From contig NZ_PCOZ01000012.1 of NCBI RefSeq assembly GCF_002979555.1, forward strand, positions 82,959 to 146,958: a stretch of DNA of 64,000 nucleotides, in the 5' to 3' direction. The notes under the pieces were generated by a model. That model was not told the DNA's origin and made no database searches. It was given only the letters and a program-made list of their open reading frames with translations. This document shows positions 1 through 8,594 of this stretch, piece after piece. The position numbers and the translations under genes are program-made. How positions within the stretch are numbered: the stretch's first letter is position 1; each line of letters starts with the position of its first letter. This DNA is from Pseudomonas sp. MYb60 (lineage in GTDB: Bacteria; Pseudomonadota; Gammaproteobacteria; Pseudomonadales; Pseudomonadaceae).

Positions 1-1015
1 GGCCATGGATCTTCACGTCGTCCTGGGTGAAGGACAGCGGGTTGCCGGCGGCGATGCTCAGCATCTCCTTGACGATGTCGATACCGGTGACCATCTCCGA
101 CACCGGGTGTTCTACCTGCACGCGAGTGTTCATCTCGATGAAGTAGAAACGACCGTTCTCGTAGAGGAACTCGAAAGTGCCAGCGCCACGGTAGTTGATG
201 TCGATGCATGCCTTGACGCAGCGAGCCAGGACTTCCTGGCGAGCTTTTTCGTCCAGGCCGGGTGCCGGCGCTTCTTCCAGTACCTTCTGGTGACGACGTT
301 GCAGCGAGCAATCGCGGTCGCCCAGGTGGATGGCACTGCCCTGGCCGTCGGACAATACCTGCACTTCCACGTGACGTGGGTTGGTCAGGTATTTTTCCAG
401 GTAGACCATCGGGTTGTTGAACCAGGCACCGGCTTCGGAACGGGTCTGCTTGGCAGCCTCGATCAGGTCCTCTTCCTTGTGCACCACACGCATGCCGCGA
501 CCACCACCGCCACCGGCGGCCTTGATGATCACCGGGTAACCGACTTCGCGACCAATGCGCAGGGCGGTTTCCTCGTCTTCCGGCAGAGGGCCGTCGGAAC
601 CAGGAACAGTGGGCACGCCGGCCGCGATCATCGCGTCCTTGGCCGAAACCTTGTCGCCCATCAGGCGGATGGTCTCGGCTTTAGGGCCGATGAACGTGAA
701 ACCGGATTTTTCCACCTGGTCGACGAAGTCGGCGTTTTCCGCGAGGAAACCGTAGCCAGGGTGGATAGCAGTAGCGCCGGTCACTTCTGCCGCGGCGATG
801 ATGCTTGGGACTTTCAGGTACGAGTTCGTGGCCAGTGGCGGGCCGATGCAGATGCTTTCGTCCGCCAGTTTCACGTGCATCAGTTCCGAGTCGGCCGTCG
901 AGTAAACAGCGACGGTCTTGATGCCTTGTTCCTTACAGGCGCGCAGGATTCGCAGGGCGATTTCACCGCGGTTGGCGATCAGGACTTTTTCCAGTTTCTT
1001 CGCAGGTTTCAACAT
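1..1015 (-). CDS. accC: Acetyl-CoA carboxylase biotin carboxylase subunit (partial, 3' end outside window)
   Basis: ATP-dependent carboxylation of biotin on AccB, the first half-reaction of acetyl-CoA carboxylase (malonyl-CoA for fatty acid synthesis), in the cytoplasm. About 338 N-terminal residues are present out of roughly 450 usual for the family; the rest lies beyond base 1. The start at 1015 gives MLKPAKKLEKVLIANRGEIA, the classic biotin-carboxylase N-terminus. Further inside are the HPGYGFLAEN segment, the glycine-rich ATP-grasp loop KAAGGGGGRGMR and the active-site run FIEMNTRVQVEHPVSE. It lies 17 bp downstream of accB in the same direction, the usual accBC operon. Identification is certain; only the C-terminus cannot be checked. 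Confidence 0.97.
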   Translation of the reverse strand, partial: MLKPAKKLEKVLIANRGEIALRILRACKEQGIKTVAVYSTADSELMHVKLADESICIGPPLATNSYLKVPSIIAAAEVTGATAIHPGYGFLAENADFVDQVEKSGFTFIGPKAETIRLMGDKVSAKDAMIAAGVPTVPGSDGPLPEDEETALRIGREVGYPVIIKAAGGGGGRGMRVVHKEEDLIEAAKQTRSEAGAWFNNPMVYLEKYLTNPRHVEVQVLSDGQGSAIHLGDRDCSLQRRHQKVLEEAPAPGLDEKARQEVLARCVKACIDINYRGAGTFEFLYENGRFYFIEMNTRVQVEHPVSEMVTGIDIVKEMLSIAAGNPLSFTQDDVKIHG

Positions 1016-1032
1016 CGAAGGCACTCCGCGGT

Positions 1033-1494
1033 TCAAACGATGGTGAACAGCGGCTGGTCGTACTCAACCGGCTGACCGTTTTCTACCAGGATGGATTCGA
1101 TCACGCCGGCTTTTTCAGCAGTGATGTGGTTCATCATCTTCATCGCTTCAACGATGCAGATGGTGTCGCCCACTTTCACGGTTGCGCCGACTTCTACGAA
1201 GGCTGGCGAGGTCGGTGCCGGGGTGCGGTAGAAGGTACCGACCATTGGCGACTTGACCACGAAGCCGTTCAGCGCCGGGGCAGCCGGTGCTGCTGGAGCA
1301 GCGGCGGCGGCAGGTGCGGCAGCCGGGGCAGCAGCGGCTGGCGCTTGCATCGGCTGTGGCGCGTAGAACTGTTGGGCCGGGGTCTTGCTGTGGCGGCTGA
1401 TCCGTACGGACTCTTCGCCTTCCTTGATTTCCAGCTCGTCGATACCGGACTCTTCCAGCAGTTCGATCAGTTTCTTAACTTTACGGATATCCAT
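1033..1494 (-). CDS. accB: Biotin carboxyl carrier protein of acetyl-CoA carboxylase
   Basis: 153-residue carrier whose biotinyl-lysine shuttles CO2 between AccC and the carboxyltransferase. The N-terminal helical part (about 1-35) is followed by a mobile Ala/Pro linker (about 50-75, almost only A and P), then the biotinyl domain. The biotinylation site is EAMKMM with the target Lys at 119, and the domain ends with the conserved VEYDQPLF strand. Length is normal. It sits between aroQ and accC on the minus strand; the short spacing supports an aroQ-accB-accC transcription unit. Confidence 0.97.
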   Translation of the reverse strand: MDIRKVKKLIELLEESGIDELEIKEGEESVRISRHSKTPAQQFYAPQPMQAPAAAAPAAAPAAAAAPAAPAAPALNGFVVKSPMVGTFYRTPAPTSPAFVEVGATVKVGDTICIVEAMKMMNHITAEKAGVIESILVENGQPVEYDQPLFTIV

Positions 1495-1518
1495 GAATCA
1501 TCAACTCCCAAGGGTCGG

Positions 1519-1974
1519 TCAGGGGCGCTTGGCCGGTTGTTCAAGTTGTTCCAGGGCGGCCTCCAGGGCCAGTCGGTAACCGCTGGCGCCAAGGCCGCAG
1601 ATCACTCCCACCGCTACGTCGGAGAAGTAAGAGTGATGGCGGAAAGCTTCGCGTTTGTGCACGTTGGACAAATGCACTTCGATGAATGGGATGCTCACCG
1701 CCAGCAGCGCGTCACGTAATGCAACGCTTGTATGCGTAAAAGCGGCGGGATTGATCAGGATGAAGTCCACGCCTTCACCGCGGGCGGCGTGAATGCGATC
1801 AATCAATTCGTACTCGGCATTGCTTTGCAGGTAGAGCAGATGATGGCCGGCTTCACGGGCCCTGCGTTCCAGATCGAGGTTGATCTGTTCCAGGGTGACT
1901 GCCCCGTAGACGCCCGGTTCACGGGTGCCGAGCAGGTTCAGGTTGGGTCCGTGCAGAACCAGAAAGGTCGCCAT
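1519..1974 (-). CDS. aroQ: Type II 3-dehydroquinate dehydratase
   Basis: Converts 3-dehydroquinate to 3-dehydroshikimate in the shikimate pathway. The 151-residue length is typical of the dodecameric type II enzyme. The start gives the family signature HGPNLNLLGTREPGVYG with the catalytic Tyr. Also visible are the INPAAFTHTSVALRDAL segment and the EVHLSNVHKREAFRHHSY segment with the substrate-binding Asn and catalytic His. A good AAGGA ribosome site precedes the ATG. It is first in the aroQ-accB-accC run; the ~200 bp upstream up to the chemoreceptor stop should carry the promoter. Confidence 0.96.
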   Translation of the reverse strand: MATFLVLHGPNLNLLGTREPGVYGAVTLEQINLDLERRAREAGHHLLYLQSNAEYELIDRIHAARGEGVDFILINPAAFTHTSVALRDALLAVSIPFIEVHLSNVHKREAFRHHSYFSDVAVGVICGLGASGYRLALEAALEQLEQPAKRP

Positions 1975-2170
1975 CGGCTGTTCCTTGTTATGGATGTGGG
2001 TACGACAGAACCCGGCGACTATGCCGCAAAGCCTTTGTGACTGTCCAGTTCTATGCAGTAGGCAGCACGATTAGCGAGGATAGCGCAAAATTTGTGACTA
2101 AGGCCTCGAATCCGGTCATTGGCAACACAGTCTTGAATCCAATGGAGATCAAATGTGGCACATGATTGAG

Positions 2171-4144
2171 CTAGACGCGGAAGGCCTGTACGGCCGTGTT
2201 GAGCTGCCCTCCCAGCACCAACAAGTGCTCACCCTGGCTGCGGCCCTGGCCTATTCGCAGCAAATTATCCTCACCCAACTGATGAATCCGCTCACTGTTG
2301 TCACGGATTTCGCTCACCGCCCCACTCTGCTGCGCGGTGACATCGGCGATGCGCACCGCGGTGTCGGAAATGGTCTGGATCGCGCCGACGATTTCATCCA
2401 GCGCACCGTCCGCCGCCTGCGCCTGCTGCGCGGTGGCTTCGGCGTGTTCGACCTGGGCGCGCATGCCTTCCACCGATTGGTGGGCGGCGCTTTGCAGGCC
2501 GGCGATCAGGGTCTGGATCTCTGCCGTGGCGCCCGCCGTCCGTTGGGCCAGGGAGCGTACTTCATCGGCGACCACCGCAAAACCTCGCCCGGCTTCACCG
2601 GCACGGGCGGCCTCGATGGCGGCGTTGAGGGCCAGCAGGTTGGTCTGGTCGGCAATCGAGCGGATCACCGTGAGCACGCCGCCGATGGTGGCGGATTCTT
2701 CGGCCAGTTTCTCGATCATCTGCGCGTTTTGCTGCACTTCGCCCACCAAGGCATGCAACCCGGTCAGGCTCAGGCCGATGACGCGTTGGCCGTGCTCCAC
2801 GGCTTCTCCCGCGCTGCGGCTGGCCCCGGCGGCCTGGCTGGCATCACCGGCCACCTGTTGGATCGTCGCTTCGAGTTCGCCCAATGAGTCGCGGATCTGT
2901 GCGGTGTCGCCGGCCTGACGCTCGGCACCGTCGTGCAGGCCGCTGCTGAGTTCGGCGAGGGTGCGGCTGCTACCGGCGACTTGCTCGGCATTGCCGCGGA
3001 TGGTGCCCACCAAGTCCACCAGGTACGCACGCAGGCGGTTCAGGGAGGCTTCGATGTCATGCAGTTCGCGGTTGGTCTTGCCGAGGGCGATCGGCTGGCT
3101 GAAGTCGCCTTCGGCCCAGGTCGACAAGGCCGGGGCCAGGTTGGTCAGCACGCGGGCCAGGCGGCGCTGCAGGGTGTCGATCAACAAGGCGATCAGCAGG
3201 ATCAGGCCGATCATCAGCCCTTGCATCAGGCGCACTTCGCCTTGGATCGTGCCGTGCTGGGCGCGCACTACCGGCTCCAGGCCGGCGATGGCCTGGTGGA
3301 CTGCATTGATCTTGAGGCGGGTGGCCGCCGCCAGGTCGGCGCGTTGCTGGATTTGCTCGCGGGTACGCTTGAGCTCGGCGGGGTAGCGGTTGAGCAGGCT
3401 GTTGAGTTCGCGCTTGAGGTCGATGCCGGTGTCCTGGGCTTCGGTTTTCTCGGTGTTTTCCAAGCCCATCATTGCCGAGAAATCATCCGCGCTGGATTCG
3501 GCGCTGGCCTTCACACCCAGCAATGGCAGTTGTTCCAGCACGTCAGCCTGGTTGCGCATATTGCCCAGCTCACGTTCCACGTCATCGGCCAGTTCGGCAC
3601 GACCGCTGCTCACCAGTTTGTCCCGTGCGAGGGACAGTTTGCCCAGATGCTGGGACGCCGCGAGCAGCGGTGGCAGATAGCGGCTTGCCTCGGCGGCGTT
3701 CACGCCCAGGGCGTACTGGCTGAGTTGTTCGAGGTTCGCTCCCAGTTCACGCTCGGCTTGCAGCAGCAGGGCCTGCGGGTCGCCGGCCAATTTGCCAGCG
3801 GCCAGCAGGTCGGTCTTGCCGAAGGCATCCAGGTCCGTGAGGCTGGGGCGCAGGCTCTGCGCGAGGTCTGCGGGCAGTTCGTCGAGGTGTTGCAGCAGGC
3901 TTTCCAGGCTTTGACTGGCGCTGCTCAGGCGCAGGGCGTCACCGCTGGCGAGGTAGTCGTCGATATTGCGCGCGGCCTGGTTCTGGAAATTCTGGGACAG
4001 GCCCAGGTAGCGCTCCATCAGCAGGTAAGGCCGCTCCAGCGCGCGTTGCGACCACCACAGCGTCGCGCCCAGCGCCAGGCACACGGCCACCAACAAGAGC
4101 GTATTGAGATTGGTCAGCAGCTTCAGGCGCATGCGTGGTTTCAA
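2171..4144 (-). CDS. ctpL: Methyl-accepting chemotaxis protein, CtpL-like
   Basis: Membrane chemoreceptor of 657 residues. TM1 is about residues 13-33, followed by a long helical periplasmic ligand-binding region (about 34-305, the size of a double four-helix module), TM2 about 306-327, a HAMP domain (about 330-380) and a cytoplasmic signalling hairpin. The hairpin has the invariant tip containing ADQTNLLALNAAIEAARAGE and GRGFAVVADEVR. No C-terminal methylation-enzyme tether pentapeptide is visible. In P. aeruginosa the receptor at the equivalent position (between aroQ/accB and gcbA) is CtpL, which mediates phosphate taxis. The ligand here is inferred from position and architecture only. The neighbouring gcbA is read in the same direction 41 bp upstream. 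Confidence 0.85.
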   Translation of the reverse strand: MKPRMRLKLLTNLNTLLLVAVCLALGATLWWSQRALERPYLLMERYLGLSQNFQNQAARNIDDYLASGDALRLSSASQSLESLLQHLDELPADLAQSLRPSLTDLDAFGKTDLLAAGKLAGDPQALLLQAERELGANLEQLSQYALGVNAAEASRYLPPLLAASQHLGKLSLARDKLVSSGRAELADDVERELGNMRNQADVLEQLPLLGVKASAESSADDFSAMMGLENTEKTEAQDTGIDLKRELNSLLNRYPAELKRTREQIQQRADLAAATRLKINAVHQAIAGLEPVVRAQHGTIQGEVRLMQGLMIGLILLIALLIDTLQRRLARVLTNLAPALSTWAEGDFSQPIALGKTNRELHDIEASLNRLRAYLVDLVGTIRGNAEQVAGSSRTLAELSSGLHDGAERQAGDTAQIRDSLGELEATIQQVAGDASQAAGASRSAGEAVEHGQRVIGLSLTGLHALVGEVQQNAQMIEKLAEESATIGGVLTVIRSIADQTNLLALNAAIEAARAGEAGRGFAVVADEVRSLAQRTAGATAEIQTLIAGLQSAAHQSVEGMRAQVEHAEATAQQAQAADGALDEIVGAIQTISDTAVRIADVTAQQSGAVSEIRDNSERIHQLGEDNLLRIGQGRSQGEHLLVLGGQLNTAVQAFRV

Positions 4145-4185
4145 CCGACAGCAAAAGGTAAGTGCCTGAAGTTATTGCGTTTCCA

Positions 4186-5856
4186 TTACAAAGTTATGAC
4201 CGAATCAGTCGATTCCGGTGAAAAGATGGCACTTTGCTTTGATGCTCGCGCGGTCTGCACGCGATTGCGTCCGGCATCCTTGGCGCGGTACAGCGCCTCG
4301 TCGGCCTGGGCCGCCATCATCAGGCTGTCGCAGCCATCCTGCAGTTCCACCAGACCGGCGCTGAACGTGCACCACAGGTCCTGGGGCTGGGCGGGATAGT
4401 GGATCTCGGCAAAGCGGCAGCGGATCTCGTCGAGCACTGTGCAGGCGGCTTCCAGGTCAGTGTCGGGCATCACAATCGCGAACTCTTCGCCGCCGTAGCG
4501 CCCGATAAAATCGGTCTTGCGCAGACGCTGCTTGAGGAACAGCGCCAGGCTCTTGATCACACGGTCGCCCATGGGGTGGCCGTGGCTGTCGTTGACCCGC
4601 TTGAAGTGGTCGATGTCGAGCATGGCAAAGCTCAGCGGCTTGTTCTCGCGCCGGGCGCGGAAGCTGCAGTCTTCGAGCAGTTGCAGGATGTGGGTGTGGT
4701 TGTACAGGCCGGTCAGGCTGTCGCGCACCATCCGCGCCTTGAGGTGGCGCGCACGGGCGGCACGGTTGCGCACGGTGGTGATCAGGTGGCGCGGCTTGAT
4801 GGGCTTGGTGAGGAAGTCGTCGCCGCCTTCGCTCATCGCGTCCAGTTGTTTGTCCAGGTCGTCCTCGGCCGACAGGTAGATGATCGGCACGCTCACGTAG
4901 CGGTCGTTGTGACGAATCACCTTGGCCAGTTCGGTGCCGGTACAGGCCGGCATGTACATGTCGAGGATGATCAGGTCGGGCTGGAAGTCGGCCAGCTCGG
5001 CCATGGCCTGGATCGGCTCGATCAGCGTGCGGGTGACGATGCCGGCACTGTTGAGCAGGCGCTCGGTGTGCAGGGCCTGGGCGCGCGAGTCGTCGATGAT
5101 CAGCACTTTATAGGGCTCGTACTGGGCGACGCAGGTGAGCACTTCGATTTTTTCCAGCAGGCTCGACGCTTCCAGCGTGCCGGTGAGGAACTCCTGGCCG
5201 CCGGCGCGCACGGCGGCGAGGCGGGTCGGGGTGTCGGTCTCGTGCAGGCTGAAAAACAGCAGCGGCAGTTTCTGTTCCAGGCCTTCCTGGGCCTGCGCAG
5301 CGAGCTTGAGCCCCAGGCCCGCACCGCAGAAGTCCACGTCCATCACAATGGCCGACGGCAAGCGTTCGGTCATGGCGGCGTTGAATGCCGCTACGCTGTC
5401 CAGGGACTGGGCGCTCATGCCAAAGAACTCCAGCTGCTTGGCCAGGCGGTCGGCACGGTCGTGATCGGCGAGCATCACATAGATCGGCTTGCGCATGGGC
5501 GGCAGCAGGGTTTGCTCCAACTGGTCGCCCTGGCGCAGGCCGGTGCGCGACAGACGCTGCATCAGGCGGTTGAGTTCGGTGATCAGGTGGCTGCTCAGGC
5601 GCCCGCGATTGTCGTCCACGGCCTTGAGGGATTCACCGATATGCTGCGCCAGTTGGCCATGCTCCGGCTGTTCGAAACGCTCGGCGAAACGCTGCAGGCG
5701 CAGGTTGGCTTCGCTGAGTTCGGCGAGGTCGCCGCTGGACCATTCGCTGCCTTGCAGGCGTTGCCAGATCTCAAGAATTTGACGTGCCTGATGAATTACC
5801 CGCTGGGCAAAATGGTGCTTGAGACGCTCACGGCTGGGGTCTTCTGGCTCGGTCAT
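4186..5856 (-). CDS. gcbA: Two-receiver diguanylate cyclase, GcbA-like
   Basis: Predicted to make cyclic di-GMP from two GTP. The 556 residues comprise an N-terminal helical region (1-120) of unknown fold, a first receiver domain (about 124-240, acceptor-like D173), a second receiver (about 249-365, IIDD motif, D299, K351) and a C-terminal GGDEF domain. The active site is RYGGEEF (455-459). An intact RxxD inhibitory site (R446-D449) lies five residues upstream, so product inhibition is expected. Gene order matches P. aeruginosa PA4843 and P. fluorescens GcbA, which promote biofilm initiation; the symbol rests on that synteny. The ribosome site close to this ATG is weak, so the exact start is less sure. 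Confidence 0.85.
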   Translation of the reverse strand: MTEPEDPSRERLKHHFAQRVIHQARQILEIWQRLQGSEWSSGDLAELSEANLRLQRFAERFEQPEHGQLAQHIGESLKAVDDNRGRLSSHLITELNRLMQRLSRTGLRQGDQLEQTLLPPMRKPIYVMLADHDRADRLAKQLEFFGMSAQSLDSVAAFNAAMTERLPSAIVMDVDFCGAGLGLKLAAQAQEGLEQKLPLLFFSLHETDTPTRLAAVRAGGQEFLTGTLEASSLLEKIEVLTCVAQYEPYKVLIIDDSRAQALHTERLLNSAGIVTRTLIEPIQAMAELADFQPDLIILDMYMPACTGTELAKVIRHNDRYVSVPIIYLSAEDDLDKQLDAMSEGGDDFLTKPIKPRHLITTVRNRAARARHLKARMVRDSLTGLYNHTHILQLLEDCSFRARRENKPLSFAMLDIDHFKRVNDSHGHPMGDRVIKSLALFLKQRLRKTDFIGRYGGEEFAIVMPDTDLEAACTVLDEIRCRFAEIHYPAQPQDLWCTFSAGLVELQDGCDSLMMAAQADEALYRAKDAGRNRVQTARASKQSAIFSPESTDSVITL

Positions 5857-6155
5857 ATCCTGACTACTAGTGAGGGTGCATGCTGAGGTCGAACTGATGG
5901 CTCTATGCTAGCACCTCTTTTCCACGGGATGAGTGTCGTACATCAATAAAGTGCGCGTTCCTGATATTCAGTTACTGACCGACTGGTCGCGGGGCGTAAA
6001 AAACGTGCATCCTTCATGGTCGGACGGCGCTCGTGCGCCGGTTTGGTGAAAAGCCCCGCACAAGCGGGCACGATGGGGTAGGGTTGTGGTCGGAGTGTTT
6101 GAACGCACGCCATCAATTCAAGTGCATGAACTCAAGTGATTGAAAGGATATCGCC
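5857..6155. promoter_or_regulatory. Divergent promoter region gcbA / DUF2333, with two small hairpins
   Basis: About 300 bp between two divergently read genes, so it should hold both promoters. Two compact stem-loops sit in tandem: CGGCGC-tcgt-GCGCCG at 6025-6040 and CCCGC-acaa-GCGGG at 6055-6068. Neither is followed by a T-run, so they are not convincing terminators; they may lie in the leader of the DUF2333 mRNA. AAGGA precedes the 6156 ATG. No convincing -35/-10 pair was found. Confidence 0.4.
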
Positions 6156-7223
6156 ATGCTGGACTGGAAAAACCGTGCAGACAGCGCCAAAGGCCCTGCG
6201 CCTGAGCCCAAGTCGGCCAACCGCGGCTATTTTCGTACACTGCTGATGAGCCGCGCGCTGCTCAGCGTACTCGGGCTGTACCTGTTGGTGACCGGTGCCC
6301 TGGGCTGGTACTGGAGCGAAGAGCCAGCATTGTTCCCGGTCCAGCAAAATGCCCAGCTTGCCGCCGAGAAGGAAGGCAAGCAGATGGTCGTGGGCTACAC
6401 CACCGTCGAAACCCTCAAGACCGTGGTCGGCACCTTGCTGACCAAACCCGGTGGCTATATTTCCAACGACCGCTTCCCGCCTGGCCTGTGGATGGACAAC
6501 ATGCCGAGCTGGGAATACGGCGTGCTGGTGCAAGTGCGCGACCTGACCCGCGCCCTGCGTAAAGACTTTGCCCGCTCGCAGTCGCAGTCGGCTGAAGACG
6601 CCGACCTGGCCAAGGCCGAGCCGCGCTTCAACTTCGACAACAAGAGCTGGGTGCTGCCGTCCAGCGAGTCGGAATACCAGGAAGGCATCAATTCCCTGAG
6701 CCGCTACGAAGCACGTCTGTCCGACCCGAACCAGCGCGGCGCGCTGTTTTATGCGCGTGCCGACAACCTCAACAACTGGCTGGGCGATGTCGCCACCCGC
6801 TTGGGCTCGCTGTCGCAACGCCTGTCGGCCAGCGTTGGCCGGGTGAAGCTCAACACCGCACTGAAAACCGAAGCCCTGGCGCCAGGTGAAGTGCCGCAGG
6901 TCGATGAGGAAGTGGTGGAAACCCCATGGATGCAGATCGACAACGTGTTCTACGAAGCCCGTGGCCAGGCCTGGGCCTTGTCCCACCTGCTGCGTGCCAT
7001 CGAAGTCGATTTTGCCGACGTGTTGGCCAAGAAGAACGCCACTGTGAGCGTGCGCCAGATCATTCGTGAGCTGGAAGCCTCGCAGGAACCGGTGTGGAGT
7101 CCTATGATCCTGAATGGCAGTGGCTTCGGCGTACTGGCGAACCATTCGCTGGTGATGGCCAATTACATTTCCCGGGCAAACGCTGCAGTGATCGACTTGC
7201 GTCAGCTTCTCAACCAGGGTTGA
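6156..7223 (+). CDS. DUF2333 family inner-membrane protein
   Basis: 355-residue protein of a family conserved in pseudomonads and of unknown function. A cytoplasmic, lysine- and proline-containing N-terminus (about 1-32) is followed by one hydrophobic segment (about 33-53, ALLSVLGLYLLVTGALGWYW), then a large soluble domain presumably in the periplasm. No catalytic motif is recognised. The end overlaps the possible first ATG of the Nudix gene (TGATG), pointing to translational coupling. In P. aeruginosa the corresponding gene also lies between gcbA and a Nudix hydrolase. Identification as DUF2333 comes from this position and overall character. Confidence 0.8.
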   Translation: MLDWKNRADSAKGPAPEPKSANRGYFRTLLMSRALLSVLGLYLLVTGALGWYWSEEPALFPVQQNAQLAAEKEGKQMVVGYTTVETLKTVVGTLLTKPGGYISNDRFPPGLWMDNMPSWEYGVLVQVRDLTRALRKDFARSQSQSAEDADLAKAEPRFNFDNKSWVLPSSESEYQEGINSLSRYEARLSDPNQRGALFYARADNLNNWLGDVATRLGSLSQRLSASVGRVKLNTALKTEALAPGEVPQVDEEVVETPWMQIDNVFYEARGQAWALSHLLRAIEVDFADVLAKKNATVSVRQIIRELEASQEPVWSPMILNGSGFGVLANHSLVMANYISRANAAVIDLRQLLNQG

Positions 7224-7225
7224 TG

Positions 7226-7762
7226 ATGGATGCTATTCAAAAGGAGGCCGCACATCGCGCGGCCTCCGATGCTGAACTGATCTGCTGGGTCGACGAGCAC
7301 GACAACCTGCTCGGCCATCTGGTCAGGTCCGACCTGCGCCAGCGCGGCCTGATCGGCCGCTGCACCTTTATCTTCCTGTTCAATTCCAAAGGCGAACTGT
7401 GTGTGCACCGGCGCACCCTGAGCAAGGCCATGTACCCCGGTTTCTGGGACACGGCGGCGGGAGGCATGGTGGCAGCGGGGGAGAGTTATGCCGATTCTGC
7501 GGCCCGCGAGCTGGAGGAAGAACTGGGTGTGGCCGGGGTGGACCTGCTCGAGCATGACCATTTTTATTTTGCCGATGGCGACAGCCGGCTGTGGTGCAAG
7601 TCCTATTCTGCGGTGTGGGACGGTCCCCTGTGCCTGCAACCCGAAGAGGTCATGGAAGCGCGCTTCCTGCCCATCGATGAGGTTCTGCAGGAAGCCGAAC
7701 AAAAGCCCTACTGCCCGGACGCGCAGGAAGGGTTGCGCCGCTATCTGGCCACACGTCGCTAA
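7226..7762 (+). CDS. Nudix hydrolase (YfcD-like)
   Basis: Cytoplasmic pyrophosphohydrolase of about 178 residues acting on a nucleoside-diphosphate-linked substrate that cannot be told from sequence. A complete Nudix box is visible, running from GGMVAAGES to RELEEELGV (G-x5-E-x7-REUxEExGU). N-terminal features (WVDEHDNLLG, then RCTFIFLFNSKGELCVHRR) resemble the E. coli YfcD group, related to isopentenyl-diphosphate isomerase. Start choice: 7226 has AGGG at about 7 bases; 7223 is an alternative directly overlapping the upstream stop. An open frame further upstream inside DUF2333 is not part of the gene. Confidence 0.88.
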   Translation: MDAIQKEAAHRAASDAELICWVDEHDNLLGHLVRSDLRQRGLIGRCTFIFLFNSKGELCVHRRTLSKAMYPGFWDTAAGGMVAAGESYADSAARELEEELGVAGVDLLEHDHFYFADGDSRLWCKSYSAVWDGPLCLQPEEVMEARFLPIDEVLQEAEQKPYCPDAQEGLRRYLATRR

Positions 7763-8079
7763 AGTTGCAGAAATTGGCGCGATTTGGCCCTTAGCAAGTC
7801 GTCTGTTTGCCGTTACACTGCGCGACTTTTCACCCGAACCGCCCTTGTTTCACCCCGGAATCACTGTAGGAGCGAGCTTGCTCGCGAAAAACGTCAACGA
7901 TAACGCGTGCATCCTGATTTAACGCGGCGTCCTTGCGTTCTTCGAGAGCAAGCTCGCTCCTACAGGTAGGGTTGAACCTTGGCGGATCGGTAGCGCTGCC
8001 CCTGCCTGAGTGGGGCTTCGCGGTCGGCCTATCCCTTAGCGGGTGCCGATCAGTCTTTGTCCTCCCAAGAGGATTGCCG
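7763..8079. other. 317-bp intergenic stretch with a REP pair
   Basis: Between the Nudix gene and the SUI1-like gene. The main content is the inverted pair of REP palindromes at 7865-7964, described separately. Bases 8067-8073 (AAGAGGA) are the ribosome site for the GTG start of the next gene. Nothing coding was recognised. Confidence 0.6.
7865..7964. repeat. Inverted pair of REP palindromes (BIME-like)
   Basis: TGTAGGAGCGAGCTTGCTCG begins at 7865 and its near-perfect reverse complement ends at 7964. The 23-nt arms (7865-7887 and 7942-7964) differ at one base and are separated by 54 bp. The core GAGCGAGCTTGCTC is the well-known extragenic palindrome of P. fluorescens/P. syringae genomes. Such pairs can fold into a long hairpin and are mobilised by RAYT transposases encoded elsewhere. 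Confidence 0.85.
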
Positions 8080-8451
8080 GTGGCCAAAAAAGCCGCATCC
8101 TTCGCCGCCCTTGGTGGCCTGGTATTTTCCACCGACGCAGGTCGACACTGCCCGGACTGTCGTCAGCCCGTGGATTCGTGTACCTGCAAACAGACCCTGA
8201 TCCCTGAAGGCGACGGAATTGCCCGCGTGCGACGCGAGAGCAAGGGCCGTGGCGGCAAGACGGTGACTACCATCACCGGCGTGCCGCTGGCCGAAGATGC
8301 CCTCAAGGAACTCGCCACCACGCTGAAAAAGCGTTGCGGCACGGGTGGCGCGTTGAAAGACGGCGTCATCGAGATCCAGGGCGATCACGTCGAACTGTTG
8401 TTGGCCGAGCTGATCAAGCTGGGTTACAAGGCCAAGAAGTCCGGCGGCTGA
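8080..8451 (+). CDS. SUI1/eIF1-family translation initiation factor-like protein
   Basis: Small cytoplasmic protein related to eukaryotic eIF1 and E. coli YciH, thought to influence start-codon selection; its exact role in bacteria is not settled. From the GTG at 8080 the product is 123 residues. An N-terminal zinc-finger-like part has CPDCRQPVDSCTC (four Cys), followed by the SUI1 fold with KGRGGKTVTTITGVPL and GTGGALKDGVIEIQGDH. The GTG start is chosen because AAGAGGA lies 6 bases upstream and the length fits the family. A longer frame from 7933 would run through the REP pair and is unlikely. Confidence 0.9.
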   Translation: MAKKAASFAALGGLVFSTDAGRHCPDCRQPVDSCTCKQTLIPEGDGIARVRRESKGRGGKTVTTITGVPLAEDALKELATTLKKRCGTGGALKDGVIEIQGDHVELLLAELIKLGYKAKKSGG

Positions 8452-8594
8452 AAGCCTCTTCCCGACCTGTGTCTAAACTCTGTCCTGCAAGTGGGGTCCT
8501 ACCCTGGATGCAGGCAAATCGTCATTTTCATTCTTTAGACTGCGCCAGCCTCTGATAGGGGCGGCGCCTTCGACTTCATTTATAGGGGACTTCG

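Noticed and set aside
5..1075. Long plus-strand open frame opposite accC and accB
   Set aside because: Composition (many His, Gln, Val, Asp) is the mirror of a GC-rich coding strand. The minus strand encodes unmistakable biotin carboxylase.
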